A DNA stretch of 64,000 bases from Gracilibacillus kekensis (GCF_900143085.1 NZ_FRCZ01000001.1:930001-994000); one strand, 5' to 3'. Shown: positions 9,571-18,505, numbered from the stretch's first letter. Numbers and translations are program-made. Notes: generated by a model not told the origin, from the sequence alone.

Positions 9571-10320
9571 TTATAAATCAATTAAAAATTTTACATCTTC
9601 ATGTTGATAAATCATTTCAAAATCTTTATTTTCTATCAATTGATGGTATAAGTCTTCCGGCGAGAACCACAAATGATCGTTTTCAAATGTATAATTCGCT
9701 CCAAAATGATAGCAAATCCATATCAATTTTGAACAATATATTTTATCCCACGGGTCATCTAACGATTGCGACAAATTAAAGGAAAAGGACGGCTTAGATA
9801 AACCTTCCTTTAAATTATATTGATATTTTTCGAAGTAATCTGTGGCATATCGTGCGGCATTTTTTCCTATATCATCATTTACCGATCGAAACTGAGCATG
9901 CACTGGGTGTTTATCCATAAACTGTTGGATTGGTTCTTTTACAATTGCTGGCTCACTCCCTGGTGACTCAATTAATTCACTTTCATTAATGACTAGTGCT
10001 GTATGACCCATATAACCTGTTAATTCTGATTTTACGTTATCACTAGCGACTAAAATATCACCTGCCTGAAAGTCACGTTTCCTGTTTGCGTAATAATTTC
10101 TTAAGGAGTATTGCTCTCTTTCCAGTGCATTGTCATGGTAATATTCAATTACGATAGTGGTAGAAGGATTTGGTTGACGTAAAGCTATATAACTACCCTC
10201 CGAACCAGAATTACTTGTGACCAATCTATTATTCTCATAGACTTTATAATATATAAGTTCTACATTTGGTTTCATGTAGATAATATTTTGATTTTTCCAC
10301 ATACTAAAATAGTTCTTCAT
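9571..10320 (-). CDS. Permuted papain-fold (YiiX/YaeF-like) hydrolase
   Basis: 249 aa. A histidine in TGYMGHTALVI (H106) precedes a cysteine in DKIYCSKLIWICY (C196). That is the reversed His-then-Cys order of the circularly permuted NlpC/P60 (YiiX/YaeF) amidase group, with ELIESPG between them. No signal peptide or membrane helix is seen, so it may act in the cytoplasm. The 80 N-terminal residues are not recognisable as a known domain. The ATG at 10320 has a GAGGTG site. It stands alone between two repeat elements. Substrate unknown; a peptide or lipid amidase role is family inference. Confidence 0.65.
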   Translation of the reverse strand: MKNYFSMWKNQNIIYMKPNVELIYYKVYENNRLVTSNSGSEGSYIALRQPNPSTTIVIEYYHDNALEREQYSLRNYYANRKRDFQAGDILVASDNVKSELTGYMGHTALVINESELIESPGSEPAIVKEPIQQFMDKHPVHAQFRSVNDDIGKNAARYATDYFEKYQYNLKEGLSKPSFSFNLSQSLDDPWDKIYCSKLIWICYHFGANYTFENDHLWFSPEDLYHQLIENKDFEMIYQHEDVKFLIDL

Positions 10321-10378
10321 TTAGGAATCACCTCATAATAACATATGAGAAATGAGACATATGTGAGACATTCTCAAC

Positions 10379-10410
10379 AAAAAAAACACACCAATCTTCA
10401 TTTAAGATTA
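10379..10410 (-). terminator. Probable terminator downstream of purU
   Basis: Minus strand: CTAATCTT, short loop, AAGATTGG, then GTG and a run of eight T. It lies between the 21-bp repeat array and the papain-fold gene. Confidence 0.5.
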
Positions 10411-10470
10411 GCATGCTCAATCATAATTTTGATACGAATTAATAACAATATAAAAAAAGTGAGTCCCTTA

Positions 10471-10605
10471 ACTGGATAAGTAGTGTTGTAGACTGGATAA
10501 TCAATCGTCTTCACGGGATAAGTCTTGATATCCTGTCAAGCAAACATGTTATCCCGTGAAGAGAGACTATTATCCCGTCAACAGGAGGTATTATCCTGTG
10601 AAGAA
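10471..10605. repeat. Dyad array of 21-bp units, locus 1
   Basis: Units like TATCCCGTGAAG recur at exact 21-bp steps. Three are inverted (GGATA ending at 10478, 10499 and 10520), then four are direct (TATCC starting at 10529, 10550, 10571 and 10592). The whole is symmetric about 10524/10525. The 12-bp core is conserved (TATCC[CT]GT[CG]A[AC][GC]) and the 9-bp spacers vary. Similar arrays lie at 30103-30139 and 63719-63836. Confidence 0.85.
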
Positions 10606-10657
10606 ATCAAAAAGTTGATTATATTTGAACATTTAAGCAAAACCATTGTATTTCCAT

Positions 10658-11557
10658 TTAAAATACGATGGTTTTGTTTCCATAGACAATAATGCGGTCT
10701 TCCAGATGCCATTTTACAGCTCTTGCTAAGACGCTTCGTTCTACGGATTGGCCTATTTTTTTCATCGCTTCAACATTATCACGGTGGTCCACACGACTGA
10801 TGTCTTGCTCAATAATTGGCCCTTCATCAAGATCATTTGTCACATAGTGAGAGGTTGCACCAATTAATTTTACACCACGATGATAGGCTCTCTCATATGG
10901 TTTAGCACCAATAAAGGCAGGCAAGAACGAATGATGTATATTAATTATTTTGTTTTTAAATGTTTCAACAAAATGAGGTGTTAAGATTTGCATATAACGT
11001 GCTAATACAATCACATCGACATCGTGTTCTTGTAACAATTGAATCTGTTGTTCTTCCACTTGTTTGCGGATATCCTTATTCGCTGGAATATAATAATATG
11101 GTATGCCCAATGGCTCGACAAATTCCCTCGACGTTTCATGATTACTTACGACAAGACTGATATCTGCCATTAGATCGCCACTTTGCCATTCCCAGAGTAA
11201 CTCTAATAAACAGTGCGGTTCTTTCGATACAAAGATCGCTACTTTTTTGACCTGGTCTACAAATTTAAAGGTTGCTTCCATTTGAAATTTATTTTTGATT
11301 TCCTGGAAATCTTCTTCTAATTGTGTTGCCTTTTCTTTTAAATTATTGATCTCAAACTCAATACGGATAAAAAACTCCCCACCATGCGGGTCTGTTGAGT
11401 ATTGGTTTGATTCGAGAATATTGGCATCATGTTCAAATAAAAATTGCGATACAGCTCCAACGATACCAGGCTGATCGGCACAATTGATTAAAAGGCGTGC
11501 TCTATTTTTGTTGATTTTCTTAAATGTGTCTAACTTTTCCTGTATATAACTCTTCAT
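10658..11557 (-). CDS. purU: Formyltetrahydrofolate deformylase
   Basis: 299 aa. An N-terminal ACT domain (about residues 20-100, RARLLINCADQPGIVGAVSQ) is fused to a formyltransferase-fold catalytic domain. The catalytic region shows NIHHSFLPAFIGAKPY and ATSHYVTNDLDEGPII, which carry the His/Asp residues of the fold. It hydrolyses 10-formyl-THF to formate and THF, balancing one-carbon pools. The ATG at 11557 follows AGAGGGATCAAG. Monocistronic, and followed by the dyad array. The length is as expected for PurU. Confidence 0.95.
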   Translation of the reverse strand: MKSYIQEKLDTFKKINKNRARLLINCADQPGIVGAVSQFLFEHDANILESNQYSTDPHGGEFFIRIEFEINNLKEKATQLEEDFQEIKNKFQMEATFKFVDQVKKVAIFVSKEPHCLLELLWEWQSGDLMADISLVVSNHETSREFVEPLGIPYYYIPANKDIRKQVEEQQIQLLQEHDVDVIVLARYMQILTPHFVETFKNKIINIHHSFLPAFIGAKPYERAYHRGVKLIGATSHYVTNDLDEGPIIEQDISRVDHRDNVEAMKKIGQSVERSVLARAVKWHLEDRIIVYGNKTIVF

Positions 11558-11633
11558 CTTGATCCCTCTTTATTTTTGTCATTCAATAATACTTTATCAT
11601 GTTTCCGAGGTGGGTCAAGTGATCAAACACGAT

Positions 11634-12806
11634 CTATTGAAATATTTTATTGATCTTGCCAATAAATTCATCTACTTCTTCTTTAGTAGTTGTTAACGGT
11701 GGTAAAATACGAACGATTTGAGGGCCCGCTACAATAATCAATAATTGATGTTCTTCTCTCGCCTTATTGACGTAATCTATTGCTTTACCTTCTGTCTCAA
11801 GACCAATAAGCAATCCCTTACCACGAACCGATTTAATCTCTTGTTTATCGGAAACTAATTGCTCTAACTTTGCCCATAAATATTCAGCAATTTCGTTTGC
11901 TTCCTCTAAAACGTTTGTTTGTGTAAGATGATTAATCGTTGCCAACCCTGCCGTAGTTACAATTGGATTCCCACCAAAAGTGCTTCCATGAGTACCAGGA
12001 GAAAATACGTTTGCAACATACTCTTTTGCTATGATCGCACCAATCGGAAAACCTGATCCTAATCCTTTAGCAATGCTAATCACATCTGGTTCAATTCCAT
12101 AATGCTGATAAGCAAATAATTTACCGGTTCTTCCGATCCCTGTTTGAATTTCGTCAATCATTAATAAAATATCATGCTCTTTACAAATGGCTTCCAGCTG
12201 TTTCACCCATGTTAAATCAGCAGGAATCACTCCACCTTCACCTTGTACTAATTCAAGAAGCACGGCGACTGGTTTCTTTTCCTTTAATTTCTCTAATGCT
12301 TGATAATCGTTAAAAGGTAAGTAATCAAAACCAGGTGTTAACGGCGCAAATCCATCTTGAATTTTCTTCTGACCCGTTGCAGATAATGTTGCCATTGTTC
12401 TGCCGTGAAACGAATTATTGAATGTAATAATGGTTGGCGCCTCTTGACCTAGCACGTCATGTCCGTATTTTTTAGCTATTTTAATGGCTGCTTCGTTTGC
12501 TTCTGCCCCACTATTACAGAAAAATACTTGGTCTCCACAACTGTTTTTTGTTAAGGCTTCAGCTAATCTTTCTTGTGTGGGAATATGATAAAGGTTGGAG
12601 CAATGCCATAATTTCGATAATTGTTCTTGTACTGCTTTTTCCACAACTTCTGGCACATGACCTAAATTACATGTCGCTATACCTGATGAATAATCTAAAT
12701 ATTTCTCTCCCTCGTCATCCCACACATAACTTCCTTTCCCTTCTACAAGTGTAATAGGAAAACGACCATATGTATGCATAACCGGATTTACACTTTGATT
12801 AGACAT
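11634..12806 (-). CDS. argD: Acetylornithine aminotransferase
   Basis: 390 aa class-III PLP aminotransferase. It converts N-acetylglutamate semialdehyde and glutamate to N-acetylornithine. Visible motifs: YLDYSSGIATCNLGHVP at the N-terminus, FCNSGAEANEAAIK, FHGRTMATLS, and LLMIDEIQTGIGRTGKLFAY before the PLP-binding lysine in SIAKGLGSGFPIGA. It starts at an ATG with AGGAGG, overlapping the argB stop by 8 bp, which indicates translational coupling. Last gene of argC-J-B-D. Confidence 0.96.
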   Translation of the reverse strand: MSNQSVNPVMHTYGRFPITLVEGKGSYVWDDEGEKYLDYSSGIATCNLGHVPEVVEKAVQEQLSKLWHCSNLYHIPTQERLAEALTKNSCGDQVFFCNSGAEANEAAIKIAKKYGHDVLGQEAPTIITFNNSFHGRTMATLSATGQKKIQDGFAPLTPGFDYLPFNDYQALEKLKEKKPVAVLLELVQGEGGVIPADLTWVKQLEAICKEHDILLMIDEIQTGIGRTGKLFAYQHYGIEPDVISIAKGLGSGFPIGAIIAKEYVANVFSPGTHGSTFGGNPIVTTAGLATINHLTQTNVLEEANEIAEYLWAKLEQLVSDKQEIKSVRGKGLLIGLETEGKAIDYVNKAREEHQLLIIVAGPQIVRILPPLTTTKEEVDEFIGKINKIFQ

Positions 12807-13602
12807 GTGGCACCTCCTGATTCAAAGATATTCTTGTTCCAATTTCTTTGCCTTGCATAAATTCTAACAATCCGTTTTCCTGTGTTCCATTAACGATCGA
12901 GACTTCCATAACACCTTGATTTAAGGCTGCTAAAGCGGATTGTACTTTCGGTATCATGCCACCAAAAATAACTTCTTGTTGTATAAGTTCTTCTATTTTC
13001 GTTTCATTTAATTGATGAAAGACTTGCTTTTCTCCCTTTACTTCATGATAAATACCTGGAATATCACTAATAAAGCACAATTTTGCACCTAAAGCCTGCG
13101 CTACCGCTGAAGCTGCCATATCAGCATTAACATTGAAGCGTTGTCCCGTTTTGTCTATTCCAATTGGAGAAACAACAGGAATTAAATTTTGATTAATAAA
13201 GTTCTCTAGTAAGCTTGTATTTACATCGGTTACTTGGCCAACAAAACCTAATCGCCCATCTTCGTTAACTGGTTTCGCTTCTAATAAGTTTCCATCTACA
13301 CCACTGACACCGATCGCATTTCCATTCGCTTTTGAAAGCTCACGAACAATTCCTTTATTGATCGAGCCACTTAGTGCCATTTCTACCACATCTAATACTT
13401 CATTTGTGGTCACACGCAATCCGTCAACAAACGTCGTATCTACCCCTGTTTGTTCTAATAGTTGAGAGATCAATGGCCCGCCACCATGTACAATGATCGG
13501 TTGCCATTCGCCTTGCGCTTGAATTTCGACTATATTTTGATAAAAAGAAGGAGGCAGTTGCTCAAAGACACTACCACCACATTTGATCACGACATAATTC
13601 AT
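12799..13602 (-). CDS. argB: Acetylglutamate kinase
   Basis: 267 aa amino-acid-kinase fold protein that phosphorylates N-acetylglutamate. The N-terminal VIKCGGSVFEQ, the IIVHGGGPLISQ glycine loop, the GLRVTT substrate region and FNVNADMAASAVA (nucleotide/acyl site) match ArgB. The ATG has an AGGAGG ribosome site 12 bp after the argJ stop. It lacks the long N-terminal helix typical of arginine-inhibited ArgB. Feedback control is therefore probably not exerted here; this is inference from length. Confidence 0.96.
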   Translation of the reverse strand: MNYVVIKCGGSVFEQLPPSFYQNIVEIQAQGEWQPIIVHGGGPLISQLLEQTGVDTTFVDGLRVTTNEVLDVVEMALSGSINKGIVRELSKANGNAIGVSGVDGNLLEAKPVNEDGRLGFVGQVTDVNTSLLENFINQNLIPVVSPIGIDKTGQRFNVNADMAASAVAQALGAKLCFISDIPGIYHEVKGEKQVFHQLNETKIEELIQQEVIFGGMIPKVQSALAALNQGVMEVSIVNGTQENGLLEFMQGKEIGTRISLNQEVPHV

Positions 13603-13614
13603 TTGACAACCTCC

Positions 13615-14838
13615 TTACGTACGATAAGAAGCATTAATTCTGACATATTCATACGATAAATCACAGCCCCATGCTGTGGCTCTGCCATTAGCGTCTCCCA
13701 ATTTCGCCAGTATCTTGACTTCATCCTCTAACAAATGTTCTTTAGCTGCTTCTTCATCAAAAGGATGGGGGACACCGTTTTCTACTACTAAAATATCTCC
13801 TAAGTAAATACTTACTTTATCTGGATCTAATGACTCCCCACTGTACCCAATCGCTGTGATGATCCGGCCCCAGTTTGCATCTGCACCGTGAATGGCAGTT
13901 TTCACCAAGTTAGATGAAATAATTGACTTAGCAATGCCTGTTGCTGATTCATCCGTAAAAGCTCCTTCAACGTTTACTTCTACTAATCTAGTAGCACCTT
14001 CCCCGTCTCTAGCAATCTCTTTTGCTAAATACTCACAAACAAACTTTAATCCTTCATAAAAAGTTTCCCAGTCTTTATGATCAGGTGTTAGCTCTTTGTT
14101 TTCTGCTTGACCATTTGCTAGCACTAATACCATATCATTGGTACTCGTATCACCATCTACTGTAATCATGTTAAACGATTTATTAGTGATCGCCTTCAAT
14201 GTATCTGTTAAATGATTAGAAGAAATGTTGGCATCGGTTGTGACGAAACCAAGCATTGTAGCCATATTCGGATGGATCATACCAGAACCTTTTGCCGCTC
14301 CGCCAATCGTCACCGTCTCGCCATCAATTTCTAATTCGATCGCAATACCTTTTTCTTTGGTATCTGTCGTTAATATCGCCGTTTCAAATTTTTCCGCTCC
14401 CAAATGTTCTTGATCATTTACTTGACTGATTCCTTTTTGCAACTTTTCCATTGGCAATAACTCACCAATTAAACCAGTAGAAGCCACCGCTGCTAAGTGT
14501 TCTTCCACTCCCATTGTTTCTGCGAAAAGTTTACGCATATCATAGGCATCTTGTAGTCCTTGTTCGCCTGTACAAGCATTTGCAATGGCTGAGTTAACAA
14601 TAACTGCTTGTAATTGATTTTCTTTAGCTATACTCTCTTGTGTTACTTTTAGCGGCGCTGCTTGGAATGAATTGGTCGTGTAGACACCAGCCGCTTGAGC
14701 TGGAACCTCTGAATAGACCCAGCCTAAATCGATTTTTTTCTTGCGTAATCCACAATGTAAACCACCTGCTTGAAACCCCTTCGCAGTGGCTATATTGCCA
14801 TTTTTAATTATATGAAAATGCTCTTGCTGATCTCCCAT
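13615..14838 (-). CDS. argJ: Bifunctional ornithine acetyltransferase / acetylglutamate synthase
   Basis: About 407 aa from the ATG at 14838; an in-frame GTG at 14850 abuts the ribosome site. It transfers acetyl from N-acetylornithine to glutamate, closing the acetyl cycle. The proenzyme self-cleaves at the conserved threonine in [13 protein letters not shown], giving alpha and beta chains; the preceding GGAAKGSG is also typical. DTSTNDM and the C-terminal [12 protein letters not shown] are family signatures. Its position between argC and argB is standard for Bacillus. Confidence 0.95.
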   Translation of the reverse strand: MGDQQEHFHIIKNGNIATAKGFQAGGLHCGLRKKKIDLGWVYSEVPAQAAGVYTTNSFQAAPLKVTQESIAKENQLQAVIVNSAIANACTGEQGLQDAYDMRKLFAETMGVEEHLAAVASTGLIGELLPMEKLQKGISQVNDQEHLGAEKFETAILTTDTKEKGIAIELEIDGETVTIGGAAKGSGMIHPNMATMLGFVTTDANISSNHLTDTLKAITNKSFNMITVDGDTSTNDMVLVLANGQAENKELTPDHKDWETFYEGLKFVCEYLAKEIARDGEGATRLVEVNVEGAFTDESATGIAKSIISSNLVKTAIHGADANWGRIITAIGYSGESLDPDKVSIYLGDILVVENGVPHPFDEEAAKEHLLEDEVKILAKLGDANGRATAWGCDLSYEYVRINASYRT

Positions 14839-14853
14839 GTTTGATTTCACTCC

Positions 14854-15891
14854 TTAAGGATAAATAGGTAATTGGTTAATACCTGTTGTTTCGTCCCATC
14901 CGCACATAATATTCATATTCTGTACCGCTTGACCAGATGCTCCTTTAACCAGGTTATCGATGACTGAAACAATAATCAGCTTTCCAGTCCTCTCATCTGC
15001 ATATAAGCCAATATCACAGTAATTGCTACCATACACTTCTCTTGTTGATGGAATTGTACCGTTTCTTCGGACACGAACAAACGGATCATTCTTATAATAA
15101 TTTTGGTAAACGTCGATTAGATAATCTGTTGACTGTTTATCTTTCAAGTCCACATAAATGGTACTCATTATCCCTCTCGTCATTGGTACAATATGAGGGG
15201 TGAACGTTACCTGAATTTCTTCTTTAGCACGTTCCGTTAACAATTGCTCAATCTCAGGAATGTGTTTATGCACTCCAAGTTTATATGCCTTAAAGTTTTC
15301 ATTCATTTCAGAAAAATGGACATTTAAGGATAATCCTCTACCTGCACCAGATGTACCTGTTTTGGCATCAATAATAATCGAACTATTATCAACTAAATCA
15401 TTTTCTAATACTGGTAATAGACCTAAAGTGGTGGCAGTTGGATAACATCCCGGGTTTGCCAGAATACTAGCTTGTTTAATTTTTTCTTTATTGATTTCTG
15501 GCAATCCATATACTGCTTGATCAATATACCTCTGCGTTGCCATTTCTTCTCCATAGTAAGTTTGATAGATTTCACCATCTCGCAACCTAAAATCACCAGA
15601 TAAATCAATACAACGAACCCCTTTATCCATTAAAGAAGGTATATAGTGTTTACTTACATTTGATGGTGTAGCAAAGAAGACTAACTCTACTTCTTTTGCC
15701 AGCTCATCAACATTCAACGGTGTCATTTCAAGATCAATAATTTCTGTTAAATGTGGATAAACTTCCGATAAATCTGTACCACTATTTGAATGGGATATAA
15801 TTTTAGTTACTTGAACATGTGGATGGTTATGCAAAAATCGTATTAATTCAACCGCTCCATAACCCGTTCCACCTATAATTGCTACATCCAC
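14854..15891 (-). CDS. argC: N-acetyl-gamma-glutamyl-phosphate reductase
   Basis: 345 aa. The GTG at 15891 has AGGAGG 7 bases upstream. NADP-dependent reduction of N-acetylglutamyl phosphate to the semialdehyde. The Rossmann motif IIGGTGYGAVELIRFL opens the protein. The active-site cysteine is in ANPGCYPTA (about residue 148), and HKHIPEIEQ and PMTRGIMST follow as in ArgC. First gene of argCJBD, with a readable sigma-A promoter. In relatives this operon is repressed by AhrC/ArgR with arginine. Confidence 0.96.
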   Translation of the reverse strand: MDVAIIGGTGYGAVELIRFLHNHPHVQVTKIISHSNSGTDLSEVYPHLTEIIDLEMTPLNVDELAKEVELVFFATPSNVSKHYIPSLMDKGVRCIDLSGDFRLRDGEIYQTYYGEEMATQRYIDQAVYGLPEINKEKIKQASILANPGCYPTATTLGLLPVLENDLVDNSSIIIDAKTGTSGAGRGLSLNVHFSEMNENFKAYKLGVHKHIPEIEQLLTERAKEEIQVTFTPHIVPMTRGIMSTIYVDLKDKQSTDYLIDVYQNYYKNDPFVRVRRNGTIPSTREVYGSNYCDIGLYADERTGKLIIVSVIDNLVKGASGQAVQNMNIMCGWDETTGINQLPIYP

Positions 15892-15929
15892 AACAGTTCC
15901 TCCTAATCTCCGTATATGATTAGTTTATA

Positions 15930-15958
15930 ATTATACTCCATTTTGTATTTTCATGCAA
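15930..15958 (-). promoter_or_regulatory. Sigma-A promoter of argCJBD, possible ArgR/AhrC target
   Basis: Minus strand: -35 TTGCAT (15958-15953), a 17-bp spacer and -10 TATAAT (15935-15930). The spacer region CATGAAAATACAAAATGG resembles an ARG box only weakly (about 10 of 18). A second weak candidate, TTTGAATAAAAAAGGAAA, lies at 16017-16034 (12 of 18). The promoter is convincing; the operators are tentative. Confidence 0.6.
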
Positions 15959-16207
15959 TATCGTTTATAAAAAAACTCAAATTCTTATAGTTTTCCTTGC
16001 TATTAATTATAGAATTTTTGAATAAAAAAGGAAAGAAACAACAGATTGCAAAGGACTTTTAGTTTCATGATCACACTCATTATTTTATTCACGATCCTGT
16101 ATAAATATCCAAGTTTAAATTAATTTTACTTAGCACGGACACAAGGATCATTTATTATTAGGACTTTTAGTTTATGACTTTTATGACTTTTTATTGTAAA
16201 AAATGAC

Positions 16208-16342
16208 GCTGGTAACCTTTATAACGAACGAATTTTGCGATATACTTTTCATATAAGTGAAGAAAACAATCAGCGGGTAAGATACTCCCACTGATTGTTA
16301 GCTAACCTTTTCAGGAAGTTACCGGCCTTTTATTTTTTTATT
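16208..16342. ncRNA. Candidate structured RNA / double-stem terminator-like region before the SinI-like gene
   Basis: Nested pairing is visible. The outer stem GCTGGTAAC (16208-16216) pairs with GTTACCGGC (16318-16326, one G-U). The inner stem AACAATCAG-C-GGG (16265-16277) pairs with CCC-A-CTGATTGTT (16287-16299). A T-rich tract follows on the plus strand (16326-16342). On the minus strand the same outer stem is followed by a six-T run, so it could terminate both ways. A possible promoter (TTTATA, 17 bp, TATACT at 16241-16246) lies inside it. No known RNA family is recognised. Confidence 0.4.
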
Positions 16343-16404
16343 AACTCGAATTAAAGGTATTATGGACGGTTACTCTGTGATTAAATTATATTGGAGTGAG
16401 TACG

Positions 16405-16563
16405 TTGTCTAATTATCCCAAGCAAATGGATGCTGAATGGTTACGTCTTATTTACATCGCTAAACAACAAGGATTAACAAAAGATGAAGTCCAATCTTTT
16501 CTCAAATATTTACCTGTCGTGAATGAAATTAAGAACAAAGAAAAAGAAATCAACCCAAAATAG
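16405..16563 (+). CDS. SinI-like small anti-repressor protein
   Basis: 52 aa from a TTG with a GGAGTGAG ribosome site 7 bases upstream; a methionine 7 codons in is the alternative start. The core MDAEWLRLIYIAKQQGLTKD, followed by DEVQSFLKYL, matches the Sin domain of SinI (pattern D-EW--L---AK--G-----I--FL). SinI binds SinR and blocks its repression of biofilm genes. No sinR-like gene is adjacent. It lies behind a structured leader and converges with the response-regulator gene at 16591. The basic/acidic C-terminal tail (KNKEKEINPK) is not conserved in SinI. The family is fairly clear; the partner is unknown. Confidence 0.7.
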   Translation: MSNYPKQMDAEWLRLIYIAKQQGLTKDEVQSFLKYLPVVNEIKNKEKEINPK

Positions 16564-16590
16564 CACCTTAAGAAAAACTACGATATAGAC

Positions 16591-17259
16591 CTATACTAAA
16601 CTTTTCATAAATAAAATCGCTTCTGTACGTCCTGACACACCAATTTTCCGATAAATTTTACTTACATAATTTTTGACCGTACCAACAGAGAGATACATAT
16701 GCTCAGCAATTTGTTGATTAGATTTTCCTTCCACCAGCAATTCCAACACGTGTAATTCGGTAGGAGTCATTTTGATATTTCTTTCTTTTAAGGCTTCAAC
16801 ACTTGCTGCAAATGAAACAGGTTTATTTTCCTTTGTTGCTTCTAACTGTTGGATTAACATCGGCTGAATGGATTCTGGAATTAACAACTGCCCACTTAGA
16901 GAATGATGGATTGCCTCCACTAATTGTTGTAAGCCTGTATCTTTTAACAAGTACCCACTAGCACCATTTTTTAATGCTTGTAATATATAATCATTTTGCG
17001 AAAAGGTCGTAAGCATGATAATTTTGATGGATGGAAGATCTTGTTTGATTATTTTAGTTGCTGTAATCCCACCAATAACCGGCATTCGAATATCCATCAA
17101 AATCACATCAGGCTTCACAGCTTTCGCCTTATCTATCGCTTCTTCACCATTTGTAGCTGTGGCTACCACTTTTATATCCTGGTGTTGATCGAACATTACA
17201 GCCAATCCATCGCAAATGATTCTCTGATCATCAGCGATCATTATTCTAATTGTATTCAT
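16591..17259 (-). CDS. NarL/LuxR-family response regulator
   Basis: About 222 aa from the ATG at 17259 with AGGGTG; an in-frame GTG 9 bp upstream overlaps that site. The receiver domain (residues 1-120) shows the acidic pair in IADDQ, the phospho-acceptor Asp in DVILMDIRMP and the lysine in GYLLKDTG. A LuxR-type helix-turn-helix follows (MTPTELHVLELLVEGKSNQQ onward, then LSVGTVKNYVSKIYRKIGV). It lies 5 bp after the sensor kinase and forms a pair with it. The targets are not evident: no transporter is adjacent in the same operon. Confidence 0.93.
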   Translation of the reverse strand: MNTIRIMIADDQRIICDGLAVMFDQHQDIKVVATATNGEEAIDKAKAVKPDVILMDIRMPVIGGITATKIIKQDLPSIKIIMLTTFSQNDYILQALKNGASGYLLKDTGLQQLVEAIHHSLSGQLLIPESIQPMLIQQLEATKENKPVSFAASVEALKERNIKMTPTELHVLELLVEGKSNQQIAEHMYLSVGTVKNYVSKIYRKIGVSGRTEAILFMKSLV

Positions 17260-17264
17260 ATTAT

Positions 17265-18446
17265 TCACCCTGCATTTTCATGAGATTTGGCATTATTGTC
17301 TTCTAGATGTGGCAGTTCAATAATAATATCTGCTCCACCCAATTTTGTGTTTATTGAATGTATTTTGATTACTCCATTTAGTTCTTCTACTCTCTCCTTC
17401 ATTGCCATTAAACCAAACCCTAAGTTCTCTTCAAAGTTCTCGATTGCATTACCATTGTCACTTAGCCTGAATAAAATTCCTTCTTTATTAGTTACCAGAT
17501 ATACATGAAATCTATTTGCTTTTCCGTGCCGCAAACCATTGGTTACACCTTCTTGTAAGGCTCGATATATTACTATTTCTTGTCGTGGAATTAGTGAAAA
17601 TTTTCGAACATTTATTTCTGATTCAATTACTACCCCCGTTTGTTCAATTGTCTCTTGGATTAGTGAAGAAACTGCTTGATAAAAATCTATAAAAAAATGA
17701 CTTTCTTGCAAATTTCGTACAGATTTTCGAACTTCCTGTAAACCTTCTTCTAAATTACGATACACTTGATTAAGCATGTTTTTTGCCTGATCCTGCTCGG
17801 AACTAATCAAGGTTTTAACAGCATTTAACCCAATCAGAGAAGTTGAGAAAGAATGTCCAATAGAATCATGCATTTCCCTGGCAAAACGCTTGCGTTCCTG
17901 CATAATTGTCTTTTCTTCTAATTGTAAGGTGGATAGTTTCATTTTTTCATATGCCTTTTGTAATTGATGTTTTTGATTGATGGATAATTTCACTAAGTAG
18001 CTGAAGGTAAACACAACTAAAAATTCAGTTATTCTTGGGATGATAAATGTCATAGATGATAACGAGGGGAAGTCAAAGGCTATCCATTTGCCTAATACAA
18101 AGCTCATGTACGCAAAACTGGTAAAAATAATGCTAGAAGTTAGAGAATGGTGATATACCATTTCTCCAATTAATATTAATAAAAAAACCTGAGAAATAAA
18201 GGATTGATCGACACTGATGAGCACTGCTAATAAAAGAAGCTGTGTAATTAAATAATACACGCCTGTTTGATCATCCAAATTAACTCTAAATACAAAATCT
18301 CTTAAAAACTGAATCATCACATAGATGCCAACCATGAAATAAAGAAACGTAAGATTCGCCTGATCGTCTAATGCAAATAAAGGTACCATGATCAGTTGGG
18401 TAATCAAAATTGCTATTGGCATCTTTTTTTCGACAAAATTGTCCAT
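17265..18446 (-). CDS. Sensor histidine kinase (HisKA_3 type)
   Basis: About 393 aa from MDNFVEKK, preceded by AGAGGAAAATAAAG. Five or six transmembrane helices fill roughly the first 150 residues, without a large extracellular loop. A linker then leads to the HisKA_3 helix with the phospho-acceptor His in ERKRFAREMHDSIGHSFS (about residue 195). An HATPase_c domain follows, with YRALQEGVTNGLRHGKA and DNGNAIEN/GFGLMAMKERVEEL. It resembles DesK/LiaS-like membrane-sensing kinases. Partner of the regulator immediately downstream. The signal is unknown; the topology suggests sensing within or at the membrane. Confidence 0.92.
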   Translation of the reverse strand: MDNFVEKKMPIAILITQLIMVPLFALDDQANLTFLYFMVGIYVMIQFLRDFVFRVNLDDQTGVYYLITQLLLLAVLISVDQSFISQVFLLILIGEMVYHHSLTSSIIFTSFAYMSFVLGKWIAFDFPSLSSMTFIIPRITEFLVVFTFSYLVKLSINQKHQLQKAYEKMKLSTLQLEEKTIMQERKRFAREMHDSIGHSFSTSLIGLNAVKTLISSEQDQAKNMLNQVYRNLEEGLQEVRKSVRNLQESHFFIDFYQAVSSLIQETIEQTGVVIESEINVRKFSLIPRQEIVIYRALQEGVTNGLRHGKANRFHVYLVTNKEGILFRLSDNGNAIENFEENLGFGLMAMKERVEELNGVIKIHSINTKLGGADIIIELPHLEDNNAKSHENAG

Positions 18447-18505
18447 CTTTATTTTCCTCTTTTCCATGCAACTCGATTGAAAAATAAGAATATTGATTTA
18501 GTTTT

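Noticed and set aside
10471-10605. CRISPR array
   Set aside because: The repeat core is only about 12 bp, spacers about 9 bp, orientation flips at the centre and no cas genes are present.
16346-16375. GGTATTATGGAC motif shared with 21168-21185
   Set aside because: Only about a dozen shared bases in AT-rich intergenic DNA; too short to claim a repeat without a genome-wide count.
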